Positions 35,006 to 43,004 of a stretch of DNA of 64,000 nt are shown here, piece by piece; within the stretch, counting starts at the first letter, position 1; every line of letters begins with the position of its first letter. The notes beneath the pieces are model-generated. The model ran no database searches, had not been told where the DNA came from, and worked only from the letters and a program-made list of their open reading frames with translations. Location: assembly GCF_001721295.1 (NCBI RefSeq), contig NZ_MDDS01000004.1, positions 62,001-126,000 of the forward strand, in the 5' to 3' direction. Source of the stretch: Sphingomonas turrisvirgatae. GTDB lineage: Bacteria; Pseudomonadota; Alphaproteobacteria; Sphingomonadales; Sphingomonadaceae. The position numbers and the translations under genes are program-made.

Positions 35006-35389
35006 CTATGGATACCATCTGTCCACACCCTCAGACGTTGTTTTGTAGTGCGCTGCCCGCTCGACGATCGCGAGCATGTTGCGCGCGGCCTCGATGGTCA
35101 GACGGTGAGGCGTTGCGCCTGGCCTGGGCGAGATGTACGCGGCCATTTCCCGCACCAACTCGGACTGGCTCTCGGGAGCCCCGGCCAGCAGCGCCACGAT
35201 GAGGTTCTCGAGCGCGATCAGCCGCACACGCAGATTGCCGGCCTCTGCATCGCCTATCTCTCCGGCGACGGTGGGCGTCCGATGCTCGTGCAAGCCGGTG
35301 AAGGCGCCGCCCTCATTCTCCCACCGGCCGATCGCGCGGTCGTGCGCCCCCGCCCTCGCATTGTCGAACCCGGTTTTGTCCGTCGGCAT
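35006..35389 (-). CDS. Small hypothetical protein of the metal island
   Basis: 127 residues when started at ATG 35389 (AAAGGGA upstream). I do not recognise a named family. The protein is soluble. Its features are RWENEGGA near residue 23, a hydrophobic helix LRVRLIALENLIVALLAGAP in the centre, and an amphipathic C-terminal helix (IEAARNMLAIVERA). It is transcribed leftwards, convergent with cueR. Codon use looks like real coding DNA, but the gene call rests on length, start context and compact fit. Confidence 0.5.
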   Translation of the reverse strand: MPTDKTGFDNARAGAHDRAIGRWENEGGAFTGLHEHRTPTVAGEIGDAEAGNLRVRLIALENLIVALLAGAPESQSELVREMAAYISPRPGATPHRLTIEAARNMLAIVERAAHYKTTSEGVDRWYP

Positions 35390-35543
35390 GGTCGCCGCAT
35401 CCCTTTCGCTATGTTTCTCGGGCCGTGCGCTGCCCGGAGCACCTACTTGTTCCACTTCGCCCGCCGACCAGATTTACGACATTGACCCTACGTGCCGCCT
35501 GATCCCCTGCACCATCCCATAAACTCACTTGCCAGCAGCTGGC

Positions 35544-36587
35544 TCAGTCTTTGCCCGCCGCAAAGGTAATCCCACCGGGACCCCGGCCCACGGGCACGTT
35601 GTCGACGACTTTGCGGCTCACCGGGTCGATGATCGTAGCCGTATTGGCAAAGATGTTCGAAACGAAAACCCGGTCGCCGCTGTTGCTGACCGCGACTCCA
35701 TGAGCACCCGCGCCGGTGACGATATTTGCAACGACTTTCCGGCTCGTGGTGTCGATGACCGACACGGTGTTCCCGGGCGCCGCTTCGGTTCCCTGGTTGG
35801 CAACATAGACCTCACGCCCATTGGGTAGAGCGAAAAGCTGGATCGGGCCGGGTCCAACGGGAACCTTTGCGATCACACGCCGGCTTGCGGTGTCCACCAC
35901 GGCCACGCTGTTCTCGTTACGCAGGGAGACGTAGTTGTACCGCCCGTCTGGAGTGAAGGCGACCTGGACTGGAGCTTTGCCGACGGGGACCCGCGCGACC
36001 TCGGTCAAGTCTTGGACGTTGAGGACCGAAACGGTTCCATCGGCTGTATTGGCGACGTAGATGGTCCCGCCATCGGGGCTCATGCGCAGCCCGTGAGGTG
36101 ATTTGCCGACGGCGATGCTCTTCATCGTCTGCCGCTGGGCAAGGTCGATCACTGAAACGGTGTTGTCTCCGCCGTTGGTCACGAAGGCTCGCGTGCCTTG
36201 CGGATCGACTATGACGTGCGCTGGCGCCCTACCGACCTCTACCCTGAAGACTGGACCGCTGGAAACGACGGCCGCGTTGAAGCCAAGCAGCCGGCCAGGG
36301 CCGCTCATATCATGGCCTCCCCCAGATGATCCGACGGCGAAGAGCGATCGTCCGTCTCTTGAGGTCTGCGCATTGTGGGGTGAAATCGGGATCGGTGTTG
36401 TTTCCACCTTGCTCGTCTGCAGGTCGATGACGCTGATCGAGTTTCCTTGTTCGTCGGCCGTGAAGACCACTCCGCTCGCGCGACTCGTTTGAGGTTGGGT
36501 CGGTGCATTTTCGGGACTGCAGCCTTGGGTGAGGGTCGCGCTAGCTGCCACTATGATCAGCGCAGCAACTGTATTTCTGAAGCTCAT
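35544..36587 (-). CDS. YVTN-repeat beta-propeller lipoprotein (YncE-like)
   Basis: 347 residues from ATG 36587, which has AAGGAGAG upstream; the open frame beyond it is not coding. The signal sequence MSFRNTVAALIIVAASATLTQGC suggests a lipoprotein, although the residues before Cys are atypical. About seven YVTN-type blades follow, with repeats such as AFVTNGGDNTVSVIDL, IYVANTADGTVSVLN, VYVANQGTEAAPGNTVSVID and VFVSNIFANTATIIDP. Periplasmic YncE-like propellers bind ligands or DNA, and relatives of nitrous-oxide-reductase and surface-layer type occur in metal islands. The role here is unknown. It is in the same direction as the CDF gene 250 bp upstream. Confidence 0.8.
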   Translation of the reverse strand: MSFRNTVAALIIVAASATLTQGCSPENAPTQPQTSRASGVVFTADEQGNSISVIDLQTSKVETTPIPISPHNAQTSRDGRSLFAVGSSGGGHDMSGPGRLLGFNAAVVSSGPVFRVEVGRAPAHVIVDPQGTRAFVTNGGDNTVSVIDLAQRQTMKSIAVGKSPHGLRMSPDGGTIYVANTADGTVSVLNVQDLTEVARVPVGKAPVQVAFTPDGRYNYVSLRNENSVAVVDTASRRVIAKVPVGPGPIQLFALPNGREVYVANQGTEAAPGNTVSVIDTTSRKVVANIVTGAGAHGVAVSNSGDRVFVSNIFANTATIIDPVSRKVVDNVPVGRGPGGITFAAGKD

Positions 36588-36837
36588 GGTGCTCTCCTTG
36601 CTTTGGACTTCCGGTAGGACCCGGAAGCGTGCTCGAATGAGCATTTCACACGCCTGCTGCGCCGTGCCTTCCAAATCATCGCACAGGTGCCCGCGAATCG
36701 CCGTGCTGATGCAGGCCAGCGAAAGATCCGCCTTCAATCGCCCATCGCCCGACGGCTCGACGGTGCATCTGAGCACGCGAGGAGTCGAATTCGCCCTCGG
36801 TCTGCATAATCTGATTTCCCCCAGCTTGTTCGGCGGT

Positions 36838-37830
36838 TCATCCGTGACCGGCATGAGGAACAGTCATCGCGCCCGGCCCGGGCTCACGCCGCATTATGTC
36901 GATCGCCGCCGCCCCCTCTTCGGCCGCAAGACAGCGTTCCTCGATCTGCGTGGTCGAGAAGTAGATATTGAAGCGGTCGCGCAGGAGCGCGTTCACGTCT
37001 CGCAGGATGCGCTCCGCCTCTGCCATGTCGCGCACGCAGACGTGGCTCGCGAAGACATTGACCCCCGAGGTCAGGCTCCATGCATGAACGTGGTGGATGT
37101 CGGTGACGCCTTCCACGTCACGAATGGCCGCGATGGCAGCATTGAGGTCCAGATCTTCAGGCGTGCCTTGCAGAAGGATGTGGAGCGCGTCCCTGGTAAT
37201 CCCCCATGAGGCCCACAGAAGCACCACTCCGAACGCCATTCCAAGCAGCGGGTCGATCGCCAGGAACCCGGTGAAGCGGATCACCAAGGCCGATACGATG
37301 ATCAGGAAGCTGCCGACGAAGGTCTGGAGAATGTGCCAGAAGGCCCCGCGGAGATTCAAGTTGCCCTTCTGACGTTCGTAGAGCAGCCAAAGTGCGACCA
37401 GTTCCGTGGCAATGCCCCCTGCGGCAGCGATCAACATGGGCGTCGTCGGCAGATCGATCGGCTCCATCAGCCGCATCGCGCCCATCCAGAAGACAAAGAG
37501 GGCCATGATCGCGAGGAACAGGCCATTGAAGAGGGCGCCCAGTATCTCCGCGCGGACATAGCCGAATGTCCGGGCGGGGCTGGATTTGCGCTCCCCGAGC
37601 CGAGTCGCGACCAGGGCGATGAGGATACCGCCGACCGCCGAAAAAGTGTGGAAAGCGTCGGAGGTGACCGCGACGGAGCCCGTCCAGAGACCGATCCCCA
37701 GCTCGATCACGAAGTACACGCCGGTGAGCCAGCCGGAAATAACCAGCGCGCGTTTGTCGGTAGTCGCAGGCATGTGCCCCGAATGACCGGAACCGTCGCT
37801 CCTAGAGCCGCTGCGCTCACCGTCGGTCAT
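36838..37830 (-). CDS. Cation diffusion facilitator (CDF) family transporter with altered metal site
   Basis: 330 residues with six hydrophobic segments, a His-rich N-terminal tail (SGHSGHM) and a C-terminal cytoplasmic domain (VEGVTDIHHVHAWSLTSG). It aligns with ZitB/CzcD, but the transport site differs. TM2 reads SDAFHTFSAVGG, with Ala at 65 where ZitB has Asp; TM5 reads FWHILQTFVGS, with Thr at 170 where ZitB has Asp. Only His61 and His166 remain of the four-ligand site. It may therefore prefer another ion, for example Ni, Co or Cu, or be inactive for zinc. It is placed between copper genes and transcribed leftwards. Confidence 0.85.
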   Translation of the reverse strand: MTDGERSGSRSDGSGHSGHMPATTDKRALVISGWLTGVYFVIELGIGLWTGSVAVTSDAFHTFSAVGGILIALVATRLGERKSSPARTFGYVRAEILGALFNGLFLAIMALFVFWMGAMRLMEPIDLPTTPMLIAAAGGIATELVALWLLYERQKGNLNLRGAFWHILQTFVGSFLIIVSALVIRFTGFLAIDPLLGMAFGVVLLWASWGITRDALHILLQGTPEDLDLNAAIAAIRDVEGVTDIHHVHAWSLTSGVNVFASHVCVRDMAEAERILRDVNALLRDRFNIYFSTTQIEERCLAAEEGAAAIDIMRREPGPGAMTVPHAGHG

Positions 37831-37895
37831 GACTCTGCACCTTCATTCATTTGTGCTGCAGAACGCATACAGGCCCGGTGCGCTTATGATCGCGA

Positions 37896-37940
37896 GGCGG
37901 GCGCGTGCGGATCACCGCACAATCCTTTTACGCGCCCGCC
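37896..37940. terminator. GC-rich branched hairpin downstream of the HMA remnant
   Basis: GGCGGGCGCGT (37896-37906) pairs with ACGCGCCCGCC (37930-37940), and GTGCGG/CCGCAC (37905-37920) forms an inner hairpin. It lies just past the stop of the leftward HMA remnant and about 65 bp before the CDF start, so it probably marks the old terminator of that gene. There is no strong T run. Confidence 0.4.
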
Positions 37941-37968
37941 CGCCAAAGCCCTCAAGCAAAATGGGGCT

Positions 37969-38076
37969 TTATTGCGTCACCGCGAAGCCGGCCTTGTCGA
38001 TGGCCTGCTTGAGATGCTGTACATCGGCCGTCGAGGTTACCGAAACGGTCTTGCTCGCCGTCGACGTTGCGAAAGA
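37969..38076 (-). pseudogene. C-terminal remnant of a heavy-metal-associated (HMA) domain protein
   Basis: Read leftwards this frame gives SKTVSVTSTADVQHLKQAI then DKAGFAVTQ and a TAA stop. That is the second half of a MerP/CopZ-type HMA domain, with the VxV strand and final helix-strand. The first half with the CxxC metal site is missing and is replaced by the MerR-type promoter at 38083. It is best read as a gene truncated when this promoter segment was inserted or recombined. Confidence 0.6.
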
Positions 38077-38082
38077 ACAGGG

Positions 38083-38114
38083 TTGACCTTGGACTGTGGT
38101 CCGAGCCGTAAGAG
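38083..38114 (+). promoter_or_regulatory. MerR-type promoter for the copper-storage protein gene
   Basis: TTGACC (38083-38088) and TAAGAG (38109-38114) are 20 bp apart. The spacer holds the inverted repeat CTTGGAC-TGTG-GTCCGAG. It is a near copy of the promoter at 39055-39086, so the MerR protein encoded at 39105 probably controls both. Confidence 0.65.
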
Positions 38115-38197
38115 CGGTGAGGCCCCCACGCCAGCGAGGGATAGCGCGAAGAACCGCGTATCTAGGAAGGGAGCGGGGCTACATGGAAGGAAAGACA

Positions 38198-38530
38198 ATG
38201 CATCAGATCGACTCCGAGATGAAGGCGTGCATGGACGCCTGCCACGAATGCCACATCACCTGTCTTCACATGGCGATGAATCACTGCCTCGAGGCGGGGG
38301 GCCGACACGCCGAGCCTCAGCATATGAAGCTGATGCTGGACTGTGCTCAGATTTGCAGCGTCGCGATCGACTTTATGGCCCGCAAGTCCGAGCACCACGC
38401 TGATATCTGCCGCGTATGCGCCGAAATTTGCCGGGCGTGCGCGGCGAGCTGCGAACAGCTCGACGGCATGGAGGATTGCGTCGCTGCGTGCCGGCGGTGC
38501 GCCGATGCCTGCGATAGGATGGCGGCCTAA
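38198..38530 (+). CDS. Four-helix-bundle copper-storage protein (Csp-like)
   Basis: 110 residues from ATG 38198 (AAGGAAAG upstream; ATG 38183 is an alternative adding five residues). The sequence has about sixteen Cys in repeated CxxxC spacings (KACMDACHECHITC, DICRVCAEICRACAASC, EDCVAACRRCADAC), with His and Met between them. This is the pattern of Csp proteins, whose cysteines line a four-helix bundle and hold many Cu(I) ions. There is no signal peptide, so it is a cytoplasmic Csp3-like store. It is driven by a MerR-type promoter and followed by a copD fragment. Confidence 0.88.
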   Translation: MHQIDSEMKACMDACHECHITCLHMAMNHCLEAGGRHAEPQHMKLMLDCAQICSVAIDFMARKSEHHADICRVCAEICRACAASCEQLDGMEDCVAACRRCADACDRMAA

Positions 38531-38566
38531 GCAGCGTGCGGGCGGCGGTCGCCGCCCGCACCAGCC

Positions 38567-38950
38567 TTATATCGCCGAGACTGGCGGTTCGAGCATTCCC
38601 AGCCAGGCCACCAACCCCAAGATCGTGACGACGCAGGCGGTCTCGACCGCCAAGCTGGCGCGCAGCGCGCCGAGCGCGCCGCGATGATCGGCGGCTGCGA
38701 TCGACGCCTCGAACGCCGGCGTCAGCCGGAAGCGGTTGAGCGAAGCCAGCCCAAGCATGGCGACGAACAGCGCCAGCTTGGCGAGCAGGAGGCGGCCGTA
38801 AATCGTCGAGCCCAGCGATCCGAGATTGCCGATCCCGACCAGCAGCCAGCCATTGACGAGCCCGGTGACGACGATCGTGCCCACCACGATCGTGCCGACC
38901 GTGCCGAACCCGTGCAGCGCGCGGTGCGTCAGGCCGAGATGCTCGGCATC
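38567..38950 (-). pseudogene. Truncated copD (copper resistance membrane protein), C-terminal part
   Basis: The leftward frame gives three to four membrane segments: VGTIVVGTIVVTGLVNGWLL, LLLAKLALFVAMLGLASLNR, then ACVVTILGLVAWLGML. The LVNGWLLVG and AKLALFVAML signatures are those of the CopD/YcnJ C-terminal domain. Whole CopD is about 300 residues; here only about 125 are recognisable. Upstream the frame enters unrelated sequence up to the second MerR promoter, so the N-terminal half has been lost. An ATG further upstream in frame exists but would code for non-CopD residues. Confidence 0.65.
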
Positions 38951-39054
38951 GACCCGCACAGCCGGTCGCGAGACGAGTAGGCAACGACGTCCGAGGACCC
39001 GAACAATGAGCCGGCGCGACTTTCGACTTTCGAGCCCGGCTCCAAAGAAAAGGG

Positions 39055-39086
39055 TTGACCTTGGACTATGGTCCAAGCCGCAAGAG
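39055..39086 (+). promoter_or_regulatory. MerR-type promoter for the second MerR regulator
   Basis: TTGACC (39055-39060) and CAAGAG (39081-39086) are 20 bp apart. The inverted repeat CTTGGAC-TATG-GTCCAAG (39060-39077) fills the spacer. It is almost identical to the promoter at 38083 and lies 18 bp upstream of the merR start, indicating autoregulation. Confidence 0.7.
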
Positions 39087-39104
39087 CGCTGCCGGAGGTA
39101 GGTC

Positions 39105-39527
39105 ATGGCCGGCATCACCATCGGCGCGTTCGCGAAAGCGGCAGGAGTCCGGACAGACACGATCCGCTATTATGAGCGGGGCGGGCTCCTCCCTCCCCCG
39201 GTACGCACGGCCGCCGGCTACCGGCTGTATGACGATTCCGACCTCGAGCGCATCCGTTTCATCCGCAAGGCGCAGGGGCTCGGCTTCACGCTGAGCGAGA
39301 TCGCGGCGTTGTTGGCGCTGCGCGCGTCCGACACCGCCCGCGCCGCCGATGTTCTCGACATCACCGAACGCAAGATCGCGGAATCCATCGCCCGGATCAC
39401 CGAGCTGAGCCGCATCAGCGCTGCGCTTAAGCAGCTCGCCGAGCAATGTCCGGTAGAGGCTCCGGTGACGGACTGCCCGATCTTAGCGCACCTCGCCAAC
39501 ACCAGCACCGCGCCGAGCAAGGTCTAG
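39105..39527 (+). CDS. MerR-family heavy-metal regulator
   Basis: 140 residues from ATG 39105 with GGAGG upstream. HTH: GITIGAFAKAAGVRTDTIRYYERGGL, YRLYDDSDLERIRFIRKA; then LGFTLSEIAALLAL and the dimer helix. The C-terminal loop CPVEAPVTDC has eight residues between the Cys, more like MerR or ZntR-type sensors than CueR (seven). The third Cys of mercury sensors is absent, so Hg is doubtful; a divalent ion or copper remain possible. It lies downstream of a copy of the promoter that drives the Csp gene, which points to the copper cargo as its target. Confidence 0.87.
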   Translation: MAGITIGAFAKAAGVRTDTIRYYERGGLLPPPVRTAAGYRLYDDSDLERIRFIRKAQGLGFTLSEIAALLALRASDTARAADVLDITERKIAESIARITELSRISAALKQLAEQCPVEAPVTDCPILAHLANTSTAPSKV

Positions 39528-39623
39528 CCGTGAGCACCGCCTTCCCGACGATTTTCAAGACAACAGAACGGGCGCGGCCCGCACGGGAGAATGCCGGGGC
39601 AATCATCTGAACAGAGGAAGGAC

Positions 39624-39851
39624 ATGACAATGAAGCGACTTCTCATAGCAGCCACACTCCCGATCATCGGGCTAGCGGGATGCGCCACCACGCGCGAAGC
39701 GACCGCCGAGCAGCGCGTGAGCTGCGAGCGCATGGAACAGGATATGGGCCTCCGCACCACCCACGATCACGCCGCGATGAAGGGGATGGGAATGAACCCG
39801 ATGAACCTCAGCCACGAGCGCTGCCAACAAATCCTCGCTCAACCCCAATAG
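39624..39851 (+). CDS. Small lipoprotein of the metal island
   Basis: 75 residues from ATG 39624 (GAGGAAGG upstream). The signal LLIAATLPIIGLAGC has a good lipobox (LAGC). The mature part has Cys33 and a second Cys in HERCQQIL, plus a Met/His-rich stretch (THDHAAMKGMGMNPM) that could bind Cu or Ag. I do not recognise a named family. It is about 100 bp downstream of the merR gene on the same strand. Function inferred only as a possible periplasmic metal binder. Confidence 0.65.
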   Translation: MTMKRLLIAATLPIIGLAGCATTREATAEQRVSCERMEQDMGLRTTHDHAAMKGMGMNPMNLSHERCQQILAQPQ

Positions 39852-39919
39852 ACGAATGGCTACCGTTCGCCGGGCTTTCCGAGAGCCCGGCGAATAGCGG
39901 CCTAACGAAGGACAGAGAC

Positions 39920-40214
39920 ATGAACAATCGAACGACACCTTTATGGAAATCCGCCCTAGCGCCGACCGCGGCGATCCTCGCCGCATTGAGCGTCTCCGCC
40001 TGCGGGGGAGCCGACACCGGCACTGCACCCGTCGACGCGCTCGACTGAGTGCTCCCAATGTCATGTGCCGCCGCCGAGCCACAATATGATGCACTTCGAG
40101 ATGGTTTCTCAGCGCGTCGCCGGCAAACGCGCGCGGGTCGAGCAGTGCTACGCCTGCCACACGACCGACGCCTGGAACAACATCAGGGGGGTTGGTTGGT
40201 ATGTTCACCATTGA
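39920..40214 (+). pseudogene. Frameshifted small c-type cytochrome (NapB-like haem motifs)
   Basis: The first frame starts at ATG 39920 (AAGGA upstream) with a lipoprotein-like signal (ALSVSACGG) and stops at TGA 40046. In the +1 frame the sequence continues directly with ECSQCHVPPP, HFEMVSQRVAGKRARVEQC, CYACHTTDAW and a stop at 40212. Two CxxCH haem-binding motifs are thus joined to a signal sequence by a single-base frame change at about 40030-40046. There is no start codon in the second frame. The simplest reading is a frameshift mutation in a diheme periplasmic cytochrome; a sequencing error is possible. Confidence 0.6.
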
Positions 40215-40285
40215 TGCGACCGGCGACGGCCTCGCTGAACTCGTGAGACAGTGCTCGATCCCGAGCTTGTCGAGACGACATTCAG

Positions 40286-41194
40286 ATGACATTTGAAATT
40301 CGCCAACTGCGCTACGCCATAGCGGCCGCCGATCATGGAAGCTTCTACCGCGCGGCCCGAGCGCTCAACATCGAGCAATCGACGCTCAGCCGGAACATTT
40401 TGAAGCTGGAGCGGGCGATCGGAATGCCAATTTTTGAACGCTCCCGTGCGGGTGTCACCTCAACATTGGCAGGGAGCGCATTCCTTCGCGGCGCTCGACC
40501 GATGGTAGCTAGCGCCGATAAGCTCATAGCGATGATGCGGGCCGCTGGCCAAGGCCGTGCTGGTGGGTTGAGGCTGGGACATAACAGCTCAGTCTCGGCT
40601 GGCAATCTTCGTGCGACAATGATGAGCTGGGGGCACGCTCATCCCGATGTTCAGGTCGATTGTGTCGAAGCCAATCGCAGCGTGCTCCTCGCCGAGCTAG
40701 ACACTGGCGAGATTGACATAGCAATCCTGATGGGAGCGAACGGCCATCGCGGCTTTCGCTGCAAGCAGTTTTGGAGCGAGCGCATGCTAGTTGCGCTGCC
40801 TGCTACGCATTCGTTGGCCGAGCGTGACGTGGTTCACTGGACCGACCTGTGGAACGAGCGCTTCCTACTGCCTGCGGCCGATCCAGGTCCTGAGATTAGA
40901 GATATGCTAGTCGGACGACTGTCGGTCTCGGGTATCAAGCCGGAGATTGAAATGGCTCGATCTAGTCGCGAGACGATCCTGAGCATCCTCGGTGGCAGTT
41001 CGGCGATGACTATTGTCTGCGAAGGCTCGACGGGCGCCCGCTATCCGGATGTTGTTTATAAGCCGATCCACGGCGAGCAAGGACCGGCACTCACCAGTTA
41101 TTCTGGTTATTGGCGGGACGACAATCTGAATCCGGCCCTGCGGCGCCTCCTTAGTTTTATTAAGGCGCGGTTTGCCCTGCATTTTGATTATTAG
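40286..41194 (+). CDS. LysR-family transcriptional regulator
   Basis: 302 residues. N-terminal LysR HTH: IRQLRYAIAAADHGSFYRAARALNIEQSTLSRNILKLE (with the usual AA.AL..QS..S core), then the substrate-binding domain with LRLGHNSS, LDTGEIDIAILMG, LVALPATHSLAER and SILGGSSAMTIVCEG. Base composition is visibly less GC-rich than the genes on either side, a sign of separate acquisition. It lies divergent to nothing and 44 bp before the small TrbK-like gene. LysR genes are often found at this end of alphaproteobacterial trb clusters. Target and coinducer unknown. Confidence 0.87.
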   Translation: MTFEIRQLRYAIAAADHGSFYRAARALNIEQSTLSRNILKLERAIGMPIFERSRAGVTSTLAGSAFLRGARPMVASADKLIAMMRAAGQGRAGGLRLGHNSSVSAGNLRATMMSWGHAHPDVQVDCVEANRSVLLAELDTGEIDIAILMGANGHRGFRCKQFWSERMLVALPATHSLAERDVVHWTDLWNERFLLPAADPGPEIRDMLVGRLSVSGIKPEIEMARSSRETILSILGGSSAMTIVCEGSTGARYPDVVYKPIHGEQGPALTSYSGYWRDDNLNPALRRLLSFIKARFALHFDY

Positions 41195-41238
41195 GAGCGA
41201 TCCCAGTAGTTAGGTATGAATCTCTTGGAGTTATTGCC

Positions 41239-41547
41239 ATGTCGCAAGGAAGAACTATCGTAATTGGGATTGTTACGTTGGCCATTGGCTTCGCAGGTGG
41301 ATTTGTCTTGCGACCGGTGATTGCGCCAAGGCAACAAACAGAGATGGCCGCTGCTCCGCCGCCTACGGCCGCTGTGTCGAGTGAGGCGCGGGGCACGCAA
41401 TACTTCGTGGCGAATATCGACGAGGCGCGGCAGGTCGTGGCCGGATGCCGCGATGGCTCGGTGCGGAGCGGCGAATGCGCCACTGCCGAGGAAGCGATAA
41501 TCAAGGTCGAGGCTCAGGAGCGCCGCAAGCGGTTCTTGGGTAACTGA
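41239..41547 (+). CDS. Small TrbK-alt-like entry-exclusion candidate
   Basis: 102 residues with one N-terminal membrane segment (TIVIGIVTLAIGFAGGFVL), a Pro/Ala linker, and a periplasmic tail containing ARQVVAGC, eight residues later ECATAEEA, and ERRKRFLGN at the end. The two-Cys spacing and terminal RR(K/R)RFL match the TrbK-alt protein encoded at 46002 (RRCQSIG, PACLRAW, NRRRFLAPG). It may be a second entry-exclusion or surface protein of the conjugation system, on the opposite strand and convergent with the trb operon. Family membership is inferred from this side-by-side comparison. Confidence 0.6.
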   Translation: MSQGRTIVIGIVTLAIGFAGGFVLRPVIAPRQQTEMAAAPPPTAAVSSEARGTQYFVANIDEARQVVAGCRDGSVRSGECATAEEAIIKVEAQERRKRFLGN

Positions 41548-41562
41548 CGGCAGCGCGTCAAC

Positions 41563-41787
41563 TCAGTCCTTGCGGGCTCCCCGACGCCGCGAAAAAGCCC
41601 GGTCGCTTGCCATGAACCGTGCCAACATGGGTGAAACTAGCTTCTCGGGGGAAACGACTTCCCCGCCGGTTTCGGCCGCGAGAGCAGCGGCGTAGGCGAC
41701 AAGATCGCGGTGAACGGCCGCGGGCAGTTCGACCGTCAGCTTAAGAGGTCGGTCGTCGGCCAGCGGCCCCAGCTTCAACTTTGTCAT
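41563..41787 (-). CDS. DUF2274 family protein
   Basis: 74 residues, start overlapping the trbI stop by 4 bp. The sequence MTKLKLGPLADDRPLKLTVE, LPAAVHRDLVAYAAAL, then VSPEKLVSPMLARFM is the DUF2274 pattern, a small ribbon-helix-helix-like protein at the end of trb operons. A regulatory DNA-binding role is plausible but unproven. The last gene of the leftward trb operon. Confidence 0.88.
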   Translation of the reverse strand: MTKLKLGPLADDRPLKLTVELPAAVHRDLVAYAAALAAETGGEVVSPEKLVSPMLARFMASDRAFSRRRGARKD

Positions 41788-43004
41788 CGTGTCGCTCCGA
41801 TCGGTTCGAGCACAAGGTCGCGGGTCAGGACCACGCGCAGCGGATGACCCGGCCGGATGGTGAGCGTCGGCTGCACGTTGAGCTGCCGTCGCACGATCTG
41901 CTGGCCGGTCTGATTGATGGTGTCTTGCGAGCCGCGCCGTAGCGCGCGGGTCAGGTCGTTGTCGCTGTCCGCGCCCAGCTCGGCCCCGACGCCGAGCAGT
42001 GTCGAGATGGCGGCGGCCTTGAGCAAATTGCCCCAATGCTGATTCACCCGGTCCTGCAAGCCAGCGAACCCTGCTCCGTCCGCACCTGGCTGGCGCTCGA
42101 GAACGATCGAGCGGCCGTCCGGTAGGATGAGGCGGTCCCAGGCAAGCAGCACGCGGGTCTGGCCTGCGGCGACTTCGCTGTCGTATTCGCCAATCAGCCG
42201 CGCGCCCTGCGGGATGAGCAGGACGCGGCCGGTCGGGCTGTCGTAAACATTGGCCGTCACCTGGGCGGTGATCTGGCCGGGTAGGTCGGAGCGGATTCCG
42301 GTGATGAGCGCGGCTGGGACGACGCTACCCGCCTGCACGACGTTGGGCGACGCGGGTGCAGCGAGCCGTTCGACGCTTACCGTGTGCTGGTTGGATACCT
42401 GCACCATGAACGCGCGCTTGCCGGCCTGATCGCCTTGCGCGACTTGCTGGCCTGGCTCCTGCCCGGACGGCGCTGGCAAGCCCGGCGCCGCGACGGGCTC
42501 CGCGCCTGCGCGCGCGCCGCCGCTGCCGAGGAAGACCGAGCTGATGCGCGCCGCATCGCGCTCCTGCGCGGCGCGCTGCCGGGCGGCTTCCGCCGCCTGT
42601 GCGCGCGGATCGGGCGGACCCGGCTGCGCGCCGATCGGTGGCACGGGCACGTCCTCGCCCTGCTGCTGCGCCGACACGATCGGGCGGCCGAGGTCGCCGG
42701 GAAGCGGCGGGCCGAGCCTGGGCGCCTGGGCATAGTCGCGCGGCCCGGACGTGATCGTCTCGGATGTGGCTCGGCTGTCAGTGTTGTAGAGTTCCTGCGC
42801 GGCCTTCTCACCGGGCGGCCGCAGCGCATAGATCAGCGAACCGCCGATGCCGAGGCCGGCGGCAACTCCGACGACGGCGAGTGCCTTGCGGGACAGCCGC
42901 ATGACGCGGGGCGGATCGCCGCGAAGCTGGAACGCGGCGGGATCGGGCCGTTCCGCTTGGGGCATGGGCCGGTCTTCAACGGCGGGATCGTGGCTATCAG
43001 TCAC
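41784..43004 (-). CDS. trbI: Conjugal transfer protein TrbI (VirB10-like)
   Basis: 406 residues from GTG 43004. One N-terminal membrane segment (ALAVVGVAAGLGIGGSLIYAL), a long Pro/Ala-rich periplasmic linker, and a C-terminal VirB10 domain (AGSVVPAALITGIRSDLPGQI, VYDSPTGRVLLIPQGARLIGEYDS, the antenna-type loop, LNVQPTLTIRPGHPLRVVL). It spans both membranes and connects the inner-membrane ATPases of the mating-pair T4SS to the outer-membrane pore formed with TrbG. It overlaps trbG by 4 bp. Confidence 0.95.
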   Translation of the reverse strand: MTDSHDPAVEDRPMPQAERPDPAAFQLRGDPPRVMRLSRKALAVVGVAAGLGIGGSLIYALRPPGEKAAQELYNTDSRATSETITSGPRDYAQAPRLGPPLPGDLGRPIVSAQQQGEDVPVPPIGAQPGPPDPRAQAAEAARQRAAQERDAARISSVFLGSGGARAGAEPVAAPGLPAPSGQEPGQQVAQGDQAGKRAFMVQVSNQHTVSVERLAAPASPNVVQAGSVVPAALITGIRSDLPGQITAQVTANVYDSPTGRVLLIPQGARLIGEYDSEVAAGQTRVLLAWDRLILPDGRSIVLERQPGADGAGFAGLQDRVNQHWGNLLKAAAISTLLGVGAELGADSDNDLTRALRRGSQDTINQTGQQIVRRQLNVQPTLTIRPGHPLRVVLTRDLVLEPIGATR

